Assembly: GCA_038501625.1 (NCBI GenBank)
Contig: JAZAYU010001112.1
Location: 21,834 to 85,833 of the forward strand
From: Corbicula japonica
Taxonomy: Eukaryota; Mollusca; Bivalvia; Venerida; Cyrenidae
Length of the DNA stretch: 64,000 nucleotides
Direction of reading: 5' to 3'
Positions 11,674 through 24,348 of the stretch are shown here, piece by piece. The stretch's first letter is position 1. The number at the start of each line of letters is the position of its first letter. Position numbers and translations under genes: made by a program. Under the pieces are notes generated by a model, which was given only the letters and a program-made list of their open reading frames with translations, made no database searches and was not told the DNA's origin.

Positions 11674-13014
11674 CTAAGACAGAAATAATTTACATCGATC
11701 CATAAAATAATGGAAAATTTGGTCGTCGTTAATTCCGCTTAAGAATAGTTCAAACATGTCTGGCATGATGGCCGGTAAAAGTCTAAAGATTTTGCCTGCA
11801 TCACCCCCTTCAAAGGCAAGCAATATACACAATAATGCTATTTCAAACTGTAATTGCCTCTGTGTGTACAAGAAGAATATTTCTGGAGATCTTAGCAGCA
11901 CGATGAAGGCATCTCTGATCTTTTCACAACGATTCACTATCCTTGGCCCTTGCTCTAGTAAGAAATCTATCATCGTACACACCCCAGATCTCTCATGTCC
12001 TGTAAGCCGGTCTGCAAGCAGATTTCTGTCTGGAATCATGTAGCTTGGAAGACATTTACTTATCACGCAATATTTCAGCGTTCTTAGTGCAATATGTAAC
12101 GTATTTAGAAGGTTGTTTTCAGTAAAGTTCTGTTCCTGTAATTTTTCCGCCATCCACATGACGAGATTCTTCATCAGATATGACGTCATTTCCTTACAGA
12201 TTGGCTTCAAACAAGATTTTGTCAGCCACTTTAACAAGATAAGCAATTTGATCTGACAATCGTTGAAACTACGAATGAGTATAATTTCCGCTTTTGTGAA
12301 GCAGATTCTCCACTCTAAGAACTGCAAAGGACTTCCTTTGTATCCAACAGGAACAACGTGCGCTTCCATTGTTGAAACCTCTCGTAAAACATCGGCACTC
12401 GGCCAATAGTATTTTCGTGGGCGATCTAACCAGCATTGTAGCAATTCAGGACAGTCACAAATTATACCACTTACATAGTCCCAGTCATCATGGAAAGCCC
12501 CATTCATATATGATATAGGATTAGATGGTCCCTGACTTTGTGGTAATGGGGTAATTAAACTCGTGTTACTAACTCCAATAACTGCATCCTTCCACCATTC
12601 CCGCCATTTATCGCTGGACAAATACGTATTCCCTGATACTGGTCCAAACAGCGATTCTCGAAAATATTCGTCTCTTATACCTGTTTTTACGAGTATCAAC
12701 CGTGTGTAGCCAGGAGCTGTATTTGTCATATCCAGCTTAAAAACTGAAACATTGTCCATAGTATTGACAAATTGTAGTGGGTTTGTTGTACAAACAATTG
12801 TCGCTGGTACGAATAACACATCACCATCCGATTCACACCACTTTGTCAGACCTTCAGCTTTGCTTCCTGCAATAATTCTTTTGATATCTATTTGCTCAAA
12901 CAATTGGGGACACCTCTGGTAAAATTTCTGTCGGAATCGCACCATCGGTAGTCCATACCCAAGATGATCCATTGTCCTTGACAACAGAACTGACGCGGCC
13001 TCGTCGTTCCACAT
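11674..13014 (-). CDS. cGAS-like receptor / Mab-21-domain nucleotidyltransferase (cGLR1)
   Basis: Intact 446-residue ORF. The fold is read from motifs. A nucleotidyltransferase GS motif lies at residues 50-51 within IAGSKAEGLTKW. The metal-binding pair is D63 and D65 in ESDGDVL. A third acidic residue is D179 in HDDWDYVSG. The Mab-21 C-terminal half follows, with WP at 204-205, HVVPVG near 219 and EWRICFTKAE near 234. In known family members such proteins sit in the cytosol, sense nucleic acid and make cyclic dinucleotides that activate STING. Activity here is inferred, not shown. The H-CC-C zinc thumb of vertebrate cGAS is not seen. The length is close to a bare catalytic unit. The start MWNDEAASVLLSRTMDHLG is shared by all four copies. 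An upstream intron is likely (see the splice acceptor at 13,027-13,048). Substrate choice cannot be read from sequence. Confidence 0.9.
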   Translation of the reverse strand: MWNDEAASVLLSRTMDHLGYGLPMVRFRQKFYQRCPQLFEQIDIKRIIAGSKAEGLTKWCESDGDVLFVPATIVCTTNPLQFVNTMDNVSVFKLDMTNTAPGYTRLILVKTGIRDEYFRESLFGPVSGNTYLSSDKWREWWKDAVIGVSNTSLITPLPQSQGPSNPISYMNGAFHDDWDYVSGIICDCPELLQCWLDRPRKYYWPSADVLREVSTMEAHVVPVGYKGSPLQFLEWRICFTKAEIILIRSFNDCQIKLLILLKWLTKSCLKPICKEMTSYLMKNLVMWMAEKLQEQNFTENNLLNTLHIALRTLKYCVISKCLPSYMIPDRNLLADRLTGHERSGVCTMIDFLLEQGPRIVNRCEKIRDAFIVLLRSPEIFFLYTQRQLQFEIALLCILLAFEGGDAGKIFRLLPAIMPDMFELFLSGINDDQIFHYFMDRCKLFLS

Positions 13015-13026
13015 CTCGTTTTGTCT

Positions 13027-13048
13027 CTAGGATAACAGGAATAACGTG
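13027..13048 (-). other. Putative 3' splice acceptor of cGLR1
   Basis: On the minus strand, ttattcctgttatcctag lies just upstream of the ATG: a pyrimidine tract, then AG. The matching site in cGLR3 (near 47,250-47,270) reads ttattcctgttatgtag. cGLR2 and cGLR4 keep the tract but have drifted at the AG. An in-frame stop overlaps the AG, so an upstream exon is probably noncoding. This is inference from conservation among copies. Confidence 0.45.
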
Positions 13049-13059
13049 AGTTGGCTTCG

Positions 13060-13698
13060 ATTATACCCACATTACTATGTTATCGCAGATAAATGTTCAG
13101 AACCTGAATTTATAAAAACAAGTTATTCTTAAGTTTCGAAAAACGGCATCTTACTTATTTTGTCCACGAAAACGAAAGTAGAATAATGTAATCATTATGA
13201 TATTTAGACCACAAAGAAATGCTTAATATGTTTACAAAATTCAATTTATGAAAAAATACTTCAATTTATCTTACAGTTTTAAGAATTAAACCACATTAAA
13301 ATGAAAACAACCTTGATTTTATTACCATTATTATCATCAAATATACCCGGGGATTTTCCGTTGAACTTATTCCAATACATGTGAATGACTTTAAAAGTCT
13401 GATCGATAATCTGTATAATTATGCTTTCAAGCCGGTAAACATTTGCTCCACTACCAAAATAACAAAACATAGCAAAATGAGTAAACATTACTTCTATCAG
13501 AGCGTACGGTGATTTTTTGTGTTTGATGGAAAATTCGAGCATTCGAAACGCTTTTTCGTTGCAACAACATTGTTTAACAAAGAACATGTAAATGATTACC
13601 GGGTGTGATTTTATCCTATCAGAATGAAAGAAAATTCAAAATAATATCGTTTTATTTCATATTAATTGGGAAGCTCCGTTTATAAAGGCGTTAAAATT
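13060..13698. repeat. Conserved 5' flank of cGLR unit
   Basis: Gene-free. Related flanks lie at 16,960-17,480, 33,770-34,178, 41,230-41,720, 47,270-47,720 and, decayed, 53,870-54,300. Shared motifs are cagaacctgaat, cacgaaaacgaaagta and an accYggggattttccg segment. The flanks therefore duplicated together with the gene and probably include its promoter and leader exon. Confidence 0.65.
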
Positions 13699-14482
13699 AA
13701 CAAGAAATATCTTTAAAAAAGATAAACGGCGTTGATGAAAAAGATTTTTATATATAAGAAAGTAATAAATAAAGACCGTGCAAAAATTTCGTCTGGTGAT
13801 AATACGTCGATTAAAGAAGAATGTCTAACATTAACTGTACATTCAGTTTCAATAAAATACCTCTTGTAGAGTTAGCACTAATGATGAATAAATGTTATTA
13901 AAATACAATAAATGAAAATAATAACAACTTCTTACAAGAGCGAAATCTACCAAGTTTTACGTAAATTAACTTTAAAAGAAAGTCTCCCTCCCGAGTATTG
14001 AACCCGGGGCCTCCGCTTGAGAGGCGAGTGTGCTAACCACTACACCAATGCGTTTTGAAATTCTGGTCTTGAAATTAACAATCAGTATCAAAGGAACGAG
14101 AAAGGAACCAGTAAGAACCAGAAATATCTGCACTTCTTTGTCGTTTTACACCGTGTATTGTACTCGAGTGTTTACCTGACACCTATGAATATTCCATATA
14201 AAATCGTATTTAAGCCATCAATTGACTTAACTGGTTATTTATACCGTAAATATCTTTTTCTCCAATACAATTAACGCTTTTTAAAACGAAAATGCCCGAA
14301 CATATAAGCGCCAGGTAAATACTTACACACAATAATAAAATCGTTACGGTAATCATTAACAAAACCCACTAATAACCAATCAAAATAATCTATTTGATTT
14401 TCCCGCTGCATAATAAATTTTATTTACAATATTTCATTGGTCGAAAAACTAGGTCAAAAGTGAGCTTAGACAGCTAACGCCG
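13699..14482. mobile_element. Insertion carrying tRNA-like sequence, copy 1
   Basis: The paralogous site in block B (near 36,330-36,345) lacks this segment, so it is an insertion of about 784 bp. It begins acaagaaatatctttaaaaa and ends gacagctaacgccg. A second insertion with the same ends is at 18,432-19,386. The segment contains a degenerate tRNA-Glu-like sequence at 13,984-14,054. No protein is encoded. The class is unknown: it is too long for a typical SINE and no clear target duplication was seen. Confidence 0.75.
13984..14054 (-). pseudogene. tRNA-Glu(CTC)-like pseudogene in the insertion
   Basis: The minus strand reads like a tRNA. There is a D-arm (gtgtagtggttagcac), an anticodon loop CTCTCAA with anticodon CTC, and a T-arm with loop TTCAATA between pairing stems. 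The 5' acceptor strand does not pair with the 3' strand, so it is not a functional tRNA gene by eye. A tRNA covariance-model scan would decide. Confidence 0.6.
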
Positions 14483-15708
14483 AAAAAGAATTCTTGAAAC
14501 TAAGTCAGCGCATAAGAAAATAGGAATACGCACCAAGATCAAGATAAACACTACAAAAGGTCAAATTGAACAATTTGTGAGTCTCATTCTGAAATGATTC
14601 TGTTTCGTAAAAAGAACTTTTTATTTAAGGGATTGCAAACATGCTTTATCGTTTAGGTTATTCTCAAACTCTATAGGACTTTTAAAGAAAGATGAAATTT
14701 TACATTATTATAACAAACACTATTTTGTATAATGTGTTGCATATATTGTGAATAGCAGGCAGCTCAAAGGGTAAACATTCTTTTACAGGTTTAAATATTT
14801 GCATTCATTCACAATACTGGCGATCATATAAGCAAAAGTAACAAGTGCGAAATCTAATCGATATGTCCAAACACAATATGATGTTGAGAAAAAACTCAAA
14901 TGTCTCTGAGTATTTTGTCTTAAATCCATGTTTATAGTGTGGCCAGTTTAAGTCATTTGCATAATGTACTACTGAAATGTTATTTGCCTAATAAATACTG
15001 TACATTATTCGTAAAAATAAGACTCCATGAAAACTTGATGCTTTATAGTGCCAATAAATAGAATATAACAACAGGAAAGAGATAGACATGACATAATGAT
15101 TTGAGCTTTAAAAACAAGATGTTATATAAAGTAACAAATTATGAAAAGGTGAAGGAGTTAAAAAATGAAATTTAGTAGCACCCATGCACGATGAATATGA
15201 AAATATTGCAGCCTCGGTTTAAATGAGCTTGTTTATGGACAGTAATTGAAATGCATATTACTCCCCACTCACCGCTGAGCCTCTGGTTGAGAGCAACTAA
15301 ATATTTACACAAGTAAACAGTACACTTTGTATTCATCCCAAACGATGGTATATGCATATGGCGTTGAACAAGGAACATTCAATGCGGTACTTTCAGAATA
15401 ATGCAAACCCATCTTCAGTGACGTATAGTTCTACACAAGAAAACAATGGGCGAAACGGAAGATAACAAAAAATATAAGGGGATCTGAAAATACAAATCCT
15501 GCATCACACAGAGAACGCCAAAGGCAAAAAATTTAGAGCAAGAAATTTATCTTAGGAGTGACTGAACAATATCCATATCTGTATTGGATGAGATATTGAA
15601 ACCACCTTTCTTAAAACTAGCAGAAATATTTAACACATGTATTTATTTTTAAAAGATCTTTTGATATACATTGATTAATATAAGTTTCGTGCTCAATGAT
15701 CTCCACAA
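14483..15708. other. Gene-free stretch, collinear with block B
   Basis: It aligns closely with 36,345-37,557. The 68-residue minus ORF at 15,172-15,378 has a near-identical counterpart at 37,020-37,226, but both lie in recently duplicated DNA, so conservation does not prove coding. No domain was recognised. Confidence 0.6.
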
Positions 15709-16312
15709 GACGTAACTGATAACAGCACTGATTGAATGTAGGTAACTGATAACAGCATTGATTGAATGTAGGTAACTGATAACAGCACTGATTGAATGTA
15801 GGTAACTGATAACAGCACTGATTAAATGTAGGTAACTGATAACAGCACTGATTAAATAAAGGTAACTGATAACAGCACTGATTAAATGTAGGTAACTGAT
15901 AACAGCACTGATTGAATATAGGTAACTGATAACAGCACTGATTGAATAAAGGTAACTGATAACAGCACTGATTGAATGTAGGTAACTGATAACAGCACTG
16001 ATTGAATGAAGGTAACTGATAACAGCACTGATTAAATGTAGGTAACTGATAACAGCACTGATTGAATATAGGTAACTGATAACAGCACTGATTGAATGTA
16101 GGTAACTGATAACATCACTGATTGAATGTAGGTAACTGATAACAGAACTGATTGAATGTAGGTAACTGATAACAGCACTGATTGAATGTAGGTAACTGAT
16201 AACAGCACTAATTGAATGTAGGTAACTGCTAACAGCACTGATTGAATGTAGGTAACTGATAACAGCATTGATTGAATGAAGGCCACTGATAACAGCACTG
16301 ATTGAATGTAGG
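15709..16312. repeat. 30-bp minisatellite, 20 copies
   Basis: Near-perfect array of the unit ggtaactgataacagcactg plus attgaatgta, with exact 30-bp phase. Because the period is divisible by three, all three minus-strand frames are open across the array and give ten-residue repeats, for example YIQSVLLSVT in one frame and TFNQCCYQLP in another. The 145-residue ORF here is therefore a by-product. The paralogue at 37,558-37,981 has 14 copies. Confidence 0.95.
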
Positions 16313-16868
16313 GGAGAACTTTAACAGCCCCACGCGGCACAAACAACGCTAAGTTGTGATATTGAAATAGATGAAAAGAGGACTTTGAAAGCCACGGAAC
16401 ACAACAAATATGAAAATATTGTAGGCTCGGTTTGAAAGAGTTTGTAAATGGGCAGTATTGGAAATTCATTTACAGAGTCGTTCAAATCTTGAAAAGGAAG
16501 CTATGAAATTTTACTATACAAGATGGCAACTGCCTACACAGTGGTTTATATTTTCGCTAGTTTTGAGAAAAATTGAACCGTCTGTGTAACGAAATCAAGT
16601 TTCTTTTCTTCAATATGACCTACCTAGTTCAGAGCAGTCCTTAGTGAAATTTAAATGTGTATAATGGGTACCGAACATTGTACTTCAGGGTGTTGTGGAA
16701 TTAAATTTTGCAATACGCAGTTCTGGAAATATCTGAACTAATCTATTTAAAGTTTTATGTATTTTCAGGGTCACTGTAAAATGTTGTAAAATGTTATTGT
16801 TGTTTTTTTCATTACTTCACAAGGCTTTCTTCTTCTTTATTATGACATGGTTTTCATATTTTTAATCT

Positions 16869-16941
16869 CACCATGGGATCAATACCCAAGATGATCCATT
16901 GTCCTTGACAACAGAACTGACCCGGCCTCGTCGTTCCACAT
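16869..16941 (-). pseudogene. Relic of a cGLR 5' end
   Basis: The minus strand encodes MWNDEAGSVLLSRTMDHLGY, then loses the frame and ends within about 73 bases. It is the start of the cGLR ORF followed upstream by the usual cGLR 5' flank. The rest of the gene is missing. The same truncated relic sits at 41,131-41,203 in block B, so the truncation predates the A/B duplication. Confidence 0.85.
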
Positions 16942-18431
16942 CTCGTTTCTTCTCCAACAGAAATAACGCGAGATGGCTTCAATTGATCTATACCCACGTA
17001 ACTATTGTGGATTATTGTTTAAAACCTGAATATAAACAATAATTCTGAAGTTATGCAACATTTTGCAAGCAATCATAGCTGACGAGAATCTAATTTTGTT
17101 CACGAAAACGAAAGTAAAACGAACAATTCTGTAATCAATATGTTATTTAGAATACTAACAAAAGATTATTGTCTACACACACAAAATTCAAGATTATTAA
17201 ATAAATAAATCCAATTTATCTAACAGTTTTCAGACTAAACAATATTGAAATGAAAGCCACATTGACTTCAATTAATTTCTTAATATCCTCAAAAATACCT
17301 GATGATTTTCCGATGAACTAATTCCAATATAGGTCATTAAAAAACTGGTCGAGAGTCTAAATAATTAGCGCGTCCACGCCCGATAAACATTCGCTCCGCT
17401 ACCAAAATATAAACATAGACACATGAGAAAACACTTCTTCCGGGCTATCAGAAAATGTAAATTGATCGAACTATAAATATTTCCAGGCTAATATACGCCA
17501 AATCGCACCCCTAGAAATAAATTCGAGGGAGCATGGCCCCGACCCCCCTAGAAAATCTTTACCTCGGTGCTTTCGCCGCTTTGGATACGGCCTTGTATCT
17601 TTTTTTCAATGACTGTCAGTTCTGATTAATTTTGTTCATTTGTTGCTTCAGTTCTCTTTTCATCCATTTAATAGAGCACTTATAGTGAAAACAAAACTTT
17701 TCGATTTCATCGCATCGTTTTGAAATGAAACGTGTCATGTGAAACGATGTCATTGCAATGTGCAAACCTTTTCAATATTCGTTCCCTTTTCATTTATGAC
17801 GCAGTATATCAATGCTCCGTATATGTAAATCGAATGCCGATCGCTACAAACTGTTGTACACCATTGTCCACATTTTGAATGGTGACGTCTTTATTTAAAT
17901 GATATATTCTAATTTTTTCAAGAGTTATCTTTGCGACAAATCTGGTTGGAGAGCTAAAGCAAAGGGGACATGGTGAAAACAAAAGTGCATAATCGTTTTA
18001 ATCACATCGTTTTGACATGTATATTTTTATTATTTAATAAGACATACATAGAACGTATTTTAACATGAGACGATAATAATAAGTTATTAAACATAATGAA
18101 CATGTTATGTTAAACAATGTCGCTGCAACGTGCAAGCGTCTAAAATTCGTTTTTCAAATTTTGGTCTTATCTTTTGTCCCCGAAGGTGATAAAACTACAT
18201 CATCAATGAAATGTAAGCTGGGTTCAGGGGTTTTGACGGAAAATACGAGTATTCGAAACGCGTTTTCGTTGCAACAATATTGTTTAACATAACAAGAGCA
18301 CGTAAATGTTTAACGGGTGTGTTTACATCCTATGAGTTAAAATGCAAGTAAATTCAATATTGTATTGTTTTATTTTATTTTATTTAATTTGTACCGCTCG
18401 CGTTTAAAGAAATAAAGAGGCGTTTATATTA
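16942..18431. other. Gene-free flank, collinear with 41,204-42,710
   Basis: It contains cGLR-type 5' flank sequence at its start and then the unit tail also found at 1-300. The 61-residue ORF at 18,107 has no preserved equivalent. Confidence 0.6.
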
Positions 18432-19386
18432 AACAAGAAATATCTTTAAAAAAGATAAACGGCGTTGATGGAAAAGATTTATTATATACATGTATATAAG
18501 AAAGAAAGAATACAAAGAGGAAAATCAGACAAAGTTTAGTTATTTTATTTCATTTGTTATAGCTGTCGACGAACCCTCCCTGCCTTCTTAGTATGACTTA
18601 GAGATTAAGCGACTCATGACAACTCATAAATTTATTGAAAGTGTCTTTCAAAAAAAAATGTTGAAGCTGTTGCAACAATTTCATACAGTGATAACAAGTC
18701 GATTAAAGATACTGAAGCAAAATATTCAGTTTCAATAAAATACCTCGTGTAGAGTGAGAATTCAAGATGAATAAATGTCCTTGAAATTTAATAAATCTAA
18801 ATAATAACAGCCTGTTACAAGAGCGAAATCTACCAACTTTTACGTATATTAACTTTAAAAAAAGTGTCCGTCCTGAGCATTGAACCCGGGGCCTCCGCTT
18901 GAGAGGCGAGAGTGTTAACCACTACACTACAATTAACGTGTATTTCGTACATGAAATTAACAATCAGTATCAAAAGAACTAGAAAGGAACCTGTAAGAAC
19001 TAGAATTATCTACACTTCTCTTTCGTTTTACACTGTGTATTGTATGCAAGTGTTTACCTGACACCCAAGAATATTCCATATAATATTGTATTTAAACCAT
19101 CAATATTGACTTAACTGGTTACTTAAATCGTAAATATGTTTTTCCTCCAATACAACACCCACTAACAACCAATCGAATTAATCTATTTGATTTTTCCGCT
19201 GCATAAATAATAAAAATCCCACTAGATACCTCTCCACCCTGCTAGATGCCTCTCTGGTGTAAATAGCTATCAATCGAAATAGTTTATTTCATTTTCCCTC
19301 TGCATAATAAGAGAATACAAGTATTATTTACAACATTTCATTGGTCGAAAAACTAGGTCAAAAGTGAGCTTAGACAGCTAACGCCG
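18432..19386. mobile_element. Insertion carrying tRNA-like sequence, copy 2
   Basis: Same ends as the insertion at 13,699-14,482. The uninterrupted site is visible at 42,705-42,722 (gcgtttatattaaaaaatat). This copy is about 955 bp. It is longer partly because an internal segment around 19,150-19,310 (caatcRaataatctattt and cgctgcataa motifs) is duplicated. No protein is encoded. Confidence 0.75.
18866..18936 (-). pseudogene. tRNA-Glu(CTC)-like pseudogene, second copy
   Basis: Homologous to 13,984-14,054, with the same CTC anticodon loop and T-arm and several substitutions. The acceptor stem is again unpaired. It is part of the insertion at 18,432-19,386. Confidence 0.55.
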
Positions 19387-20787
19387 AAAAAATATTAGAC
19401 GCTATGCCAGCTTATATAATACTTAGTCTAGAGATAGGCAACAAGGTAATCACTACTACAAAAAGTCCACTCGAACAATCTGTACGACGAAGAAACAACA
19501 GTCACTCGCTATTATAATACACTGTTCAATTTAGCCTCTAACTTATACATAAGAGCATGACTTAATAGGTAGAAGTTCCATTCAAACTGGATTCTGTTTA
19601 GTAATCAAAGGACTGGAGGTACTGACGAGTCGGCCATCAAAACACAATTGAAAAGCAATGGATTTTTGGGTTTGATTAAGTTGGACCAGAAATAAACTTT
19701 CGCCTCAAGAACGGGGAACAATTTACTTTATGTCCTCCGAGACATAGATCTTCGACCCCAAAAACAATTAATGTCCAATTAACAAGTCAAGACAAATACT
19801 GTTATCAAGTTTGCAGACGTGGTGACATGGAAAGCGAACCTGGTGGTAGGACAATATGTCTAAAGGCATAATTTGAATATGATTGGACTTGTAGACAATA
19901 AAATGAAATTGACCAATCACAATTAAGTGAAGGATATCATACTTCATAGGTCATATGGTCAACAGTGAAACAACGCTGGTCACTTATCAAACACAACGCT
20001 TTATTTAAAGGTATTACTCCTTTCGTCCTTGCATTTTGCATTCAGAGAGACTTTTTAATTTTTCATTTTATCAATGAGAGTGCAATGACGAATGGAATAT
20101 TACCTTAATGGCGTGAATACTTTTGTAAGTGTGGAAGAATCCTGTGAGCAGTTGTTTGCAAGCGCAGTATCATTAGACAGCACCTAAAATTCTGAGTTGA
20201 GATACGGTGACACCAATGACAGAAAAAAAGTAGCTAAGCTAGTCATAATCTTTGAATATTCAAACTTGAAATCGACAAACAGAATTGGGTCACATGATTT
20301 AAAATAATACTACAAGTGACACTATGGTTTTTTTCAATGGTTCTATTATTCAGCAAATAATGTTCAAACACACAATTACACTGATGCTTTTTTGTCAACT
20401 GATGTTTTTTCAATGAGGTGCACATTAAAACGTTTTGGTTATATTTTATATAACTTGTCTCCATTTCACATCCACTATTTGTATCGACATTTGTGATTTT
20501 TTTATTCTTGTCCATTACAAAAGCAGCATGCTCCATTGCAGGAATTAGTGGCAATCTAAAGGCTGTATGCTCCCTCAGACAGTCATAGACAGAATTGTCA
20601 AACTGGTCTCCTCACAGCATTCCATGTAGAGCTGTTATCCTGAAATATTAATTTCAACAAATAACCTATTTATATTGAAGTTGTAATGATTTTAGCTGAA
20701 GTGTCTTTGTTTTCTTTAAATTAAGGGTAATTTTGGTTATTAATTGCCAGAATCCACCAAAAAGTTACATTAGATGGGTGTTCACTT

Positions 20788-21184
20788 GTGTCGCCCTGGG
20801 AACTAGATCAAGTTAAAAATGCAAGAACAAAAAAGGGAATAACCCCATCTTGACATAAAGAACTTGGAGTCATGATGAGTGTGTTGTCATGAGCAATATA
20901 ATTTGAAAGTTTGATGTAGAAATATTAAGAAAAGTCAAAGTTAAAGTCAACATTAAGTTTTTCTGTTAAAAAAAGTACAAAAAAAGGATTAACTCCATCA
21001 AATGTGACCTTGACCTGAAAATTAATATCAGCTCAAGCATGTTGTCACAAACAATATAATTTGAAAATTTCATGAAGAAATATTAAGAAATGGCAAAGTT
21101 ATAACCAACATTAAGTTTTTGGGATAGATGGACGGACAGACAAAGCGATCCCTATGTATTGCCTTTTCTTTGAAAGGGCGACAC
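20788..21184. mobile_element. Short inverted-repeat element (GTGTCGCCCT termini)
   Basis: It begins gtgtcgccct and ends agggcgacac, a perfect 10-bp terminal inverted repeat enclosing 397 bp. Inside, a segment of about 70 bp (caatataatttgaaaNtt onward) occurs twice, near 20,896 and 21,052. Non-autonomous; no protein. Confidence 0.7.
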
Positions 21185-21261
21185 AAAAAAATGACCCTTT
21201 AGATTAAGCAGCTAGTGGACACCTGGAAAACAATACATCAGTACATGTTTCAGCAAGAACA

Positions 21262-21440
21262 ACTTTGATGTCTGATCTGGATCTGATTGGAATCTACACT
21301 GTTTGCATATTTGTAAGAAATAGCCTCATGAATCTTATTATGAACCGTGTAGATCCTGTTAAGACTGCACAGATATGCCTGCTGATCTGGATATACACTG
21401 GTCACTCATGTCATGTATTCATGGAAGAAAGGGGCAAAAA
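21262..21440. mobile_element. MITE-like element, diverged
   Basis: The gatctggat...tctacactg segments and the gactgcacagat...tacactggtcac segments match the foldback element at 7,540-7,668, more diverged. Noncoding. Confidence 0.5.
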
Positions 21441-21977
21441 CAACACAGTAATTTTTATATAGGATGATTAATTTTCTTGTGAACTGAGGTCTCACAAGTC
21501 AACACATACATATAAACACAATTTTATGTTTTCTTGTTACAAGATACAAAAATACAAATACCAACATATACAGATAGATTTAGTGTGTCTCAATCATACA
21601 TTCATGCAGCTTTAATAAATGAAAATAAAAAATGCAAACCTTGTCTTCATTTTCTACAGTAACATTCATATTCTGCTCCCTTATGTTCTACCAATTCTGC
21701 AGACATTTCAAGTCCACAGCTTTCACAAGACTGATGATACACATGGCTGAAAATAAATGTTGTATTTTAATCATAACAAATAACCAAAACCAATTTCACT
21801 GTACTTTTTGTTGCTTATGAAGTTGTACATAATTTGATGTTGCAGGTTAGTTAACAGATTACAATGTTGTCATAATTCATCTATTTTTATAAATATCACA
21901 AAAAAGAGGTATTTCTGGTGTAAGCTTCAAGCCATCTTCAGTTCCTATAGGCTCATACACAATTTATCCCATTTAAC

Positions 21978-22196
21978 CTTTACCTCCATATGCCTTTATG
22001 GCATGGGAAATCAGTGTAGATCTAGATCAGCCGACACATCCATACTGCCTGATTAGGATCTAAACCGTTACGGCGTTAGCTTTTTTATTCAAATTTCAAT
22101 AGGTTATTTCTGACCACAATGTGACCTGTGCAGATCCAGATCAGATCATGAAAAGGCATGTAAATGTGTATAATATTATAGTAAAGGGTTAATTAC
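21978..22196. mobile_element. MITE-like element, diverged
   Basis: It starts with taacctttacctccatatgc and ends with gtaaagggttaatt, an imperfect inverted terminus. It contains gatctagatcag and gtgacctgtgcagatccaga, typical of the foldback family in this window. Confidence 0.6.
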
Positions 22197-22254
22197 TACA
22201 AAAAAACACCTGCATTTCGATACTTCATTTTATTCGTTGGATACACCTTTTAAC

Positions 22255-22475
22255 ACATGAGCAACTATTGTAAATCTAGGTGCTGACACATCTCCTTCCT
22301 GTTAATTAGAGCTTTAAATGTATCTAATGAACAGAGTAGATACAGAATGATGAGACCTCAAAATGTCTGATGTGCAAGCTGGTCTGGAGCTACATTTGTG
22401 CTATCTCTATCTGATGTGGATTTACACTGGTTACCCATGTGGTAAAATGGCGTGTAAATGGAGTAAAGGGTCAAG
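22255..22475. mobile_element. MITE-like element, diverged
   Basis: Contains gatgtggatttacactggtt and ends with gagtaaagggtcaa. It belongs to the same family as the neighbouring copy at 21,978-22,196. Noncoding. Confidence 0.5.
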
Positions 22476-24348
22476 TTATTAACCATGAAAGTTGAAACAG
22501 CATTGGATTTTTGAGACACATTTATATGAGATTACCCAACTTAAAAAACAAATAAGCAACCCATCGTGTTAGTTCAAGGTGGCCCACAGATGAATATTGT
22601 TATATATAATGTTAATAATCAAGTGAATTCAAGTTGACCTTGTTATTGGGTCAAAGGTAGTCATATATGCCTGAGACAGAAGGCCGAGGGTAAATATGAC
22701 AGCCCGAGGCCCAATAACAGGTTCAAATTCATATGAAGACTAAACTGGGCCAATACAGGTGTTCTGGACCAATATGAGAATTGCTGGGCCATTATAAAAT
22801 ACTTAAGTATTGATGTGGTGTACCATGTAGTGTCTGCCAGGAAAATGGCATGTTCAAGTCAGGTGATGACATGCCTCGAGATTTTGCCACACTGCAGTCA
22901 TGTAAAAGAAAAGGGCAAAGTATGCAATGCCTTTACTGTATATTAATACAGGGCTCTCACTAGAGAGAGACTTGAAGGAATTAGTCTCATCAAAAGTGAC
23001 CAGACTTCTCTCTTTGTTGAGCTTTGTTAGAAGTCATTTTGTATTTACGATATAGGGAAAGAAAGCTGTTGACTGCAAACTTCTCCATAATGCAGTAAAT
23101 TATGACAAAACTCTCCCTGATTTGCAAGTCTGGTGAGAGCCCTATTAATAGTCAATTAATAAAATTTAATATACCATTATCCTTCTTCCACTCCTTTTCC
23201 AATTTCATGCTTTTTGAACCAGAGATGGCACATTTCTTTCATTTGATTTTATCACTGAAATTAACAAACACAAAATTGCAAGGGTGCAAGTTAGGATTTC
23301 TAAAAAACCTGAAATCCTGAAAATTTATTTAGGGTAAATGAAGAAAATCAATCATTTTTAGACACACAAAAACCTGATTTTCAGGCAAACGCACCCATGA
23401 AATAATAACAATTATTTTGATCTTTGCTCAAATTACAAATATTCTTTATAATAACATATTTTATTTTTTAAGTGAGTGATCATAACAATTAGTTTACTCT
23501 CATTTTGTACTTTGCTAGAATGGTCTTTCTTCAGATTGTTTCTATTCTGCATTGAAATCCATTCAGTCTGAGGTGTGAGGTGTATCTACAAAAAGTCACC
23601 CACAATCTTTTGGACTGTGAAAAATGTTTTTCCTTTAGTTGCTGTGAAAAAGAGTGCTGTCATTTGTTTTGTAGTTAAAATGCCTGTTCCAACAGCCGTT
23701 CAAGAAAATTTCATAAAGTTATATTGATTAACTGTTGATTAACTGAATTAAGTATCCATATTGTTTCATCACTGCCAGAGTTATTATGTGTTTCCTTCTT
23801 TTGAAAAAATAAAATATGGATCCAGGCATGTCACTTTAAAATTAACCAGAAAGTATCAGACTGCAAAAAGTCAAAAATGTGTTGACTGCTCTTATAAACT
23901 GGTCAAATTGGGTTATCACTAAAATTCACAAAGTGGGTTCCTTTTCAAATAACTACCGGTAATTTATTTTACATTGCTGATCAGAATTCAAGTCTGGGTA
24001 AAAATCATAGAATGAAATAGACATAAAATTAATGTCTTAAGTAGTTTTGGTTTATTTTACCTAAAAACAATTTGTAATGGAAGGCTAATAAATGAATACT
24101 TGTTACATCAAAATTATTGAACTGAAACACTGTGTAAACATAGGTTCACTTCAATACTTAATACTGGTGTAACATCAAAAGGGAGACAATATATTCATTT
24201 TTATAATTTGGCACATGTTTGTAGTGAACAAAATGTATATCTTTGGTTTTCATTTCATAATTTATTGTCACTTTGTTAGGCAATTCTACTATTAACAAGA
24301 CTTAATTTAACACTATGAAACTAATTTGAGTTATTTATCAAATTACAG

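Noticed and set aside
16032..16469. 145-residue minus ORF with ten-residue repeats
   Set aside because: It is produced by the 30-bp minisatellite, whose three minus frames are all open.
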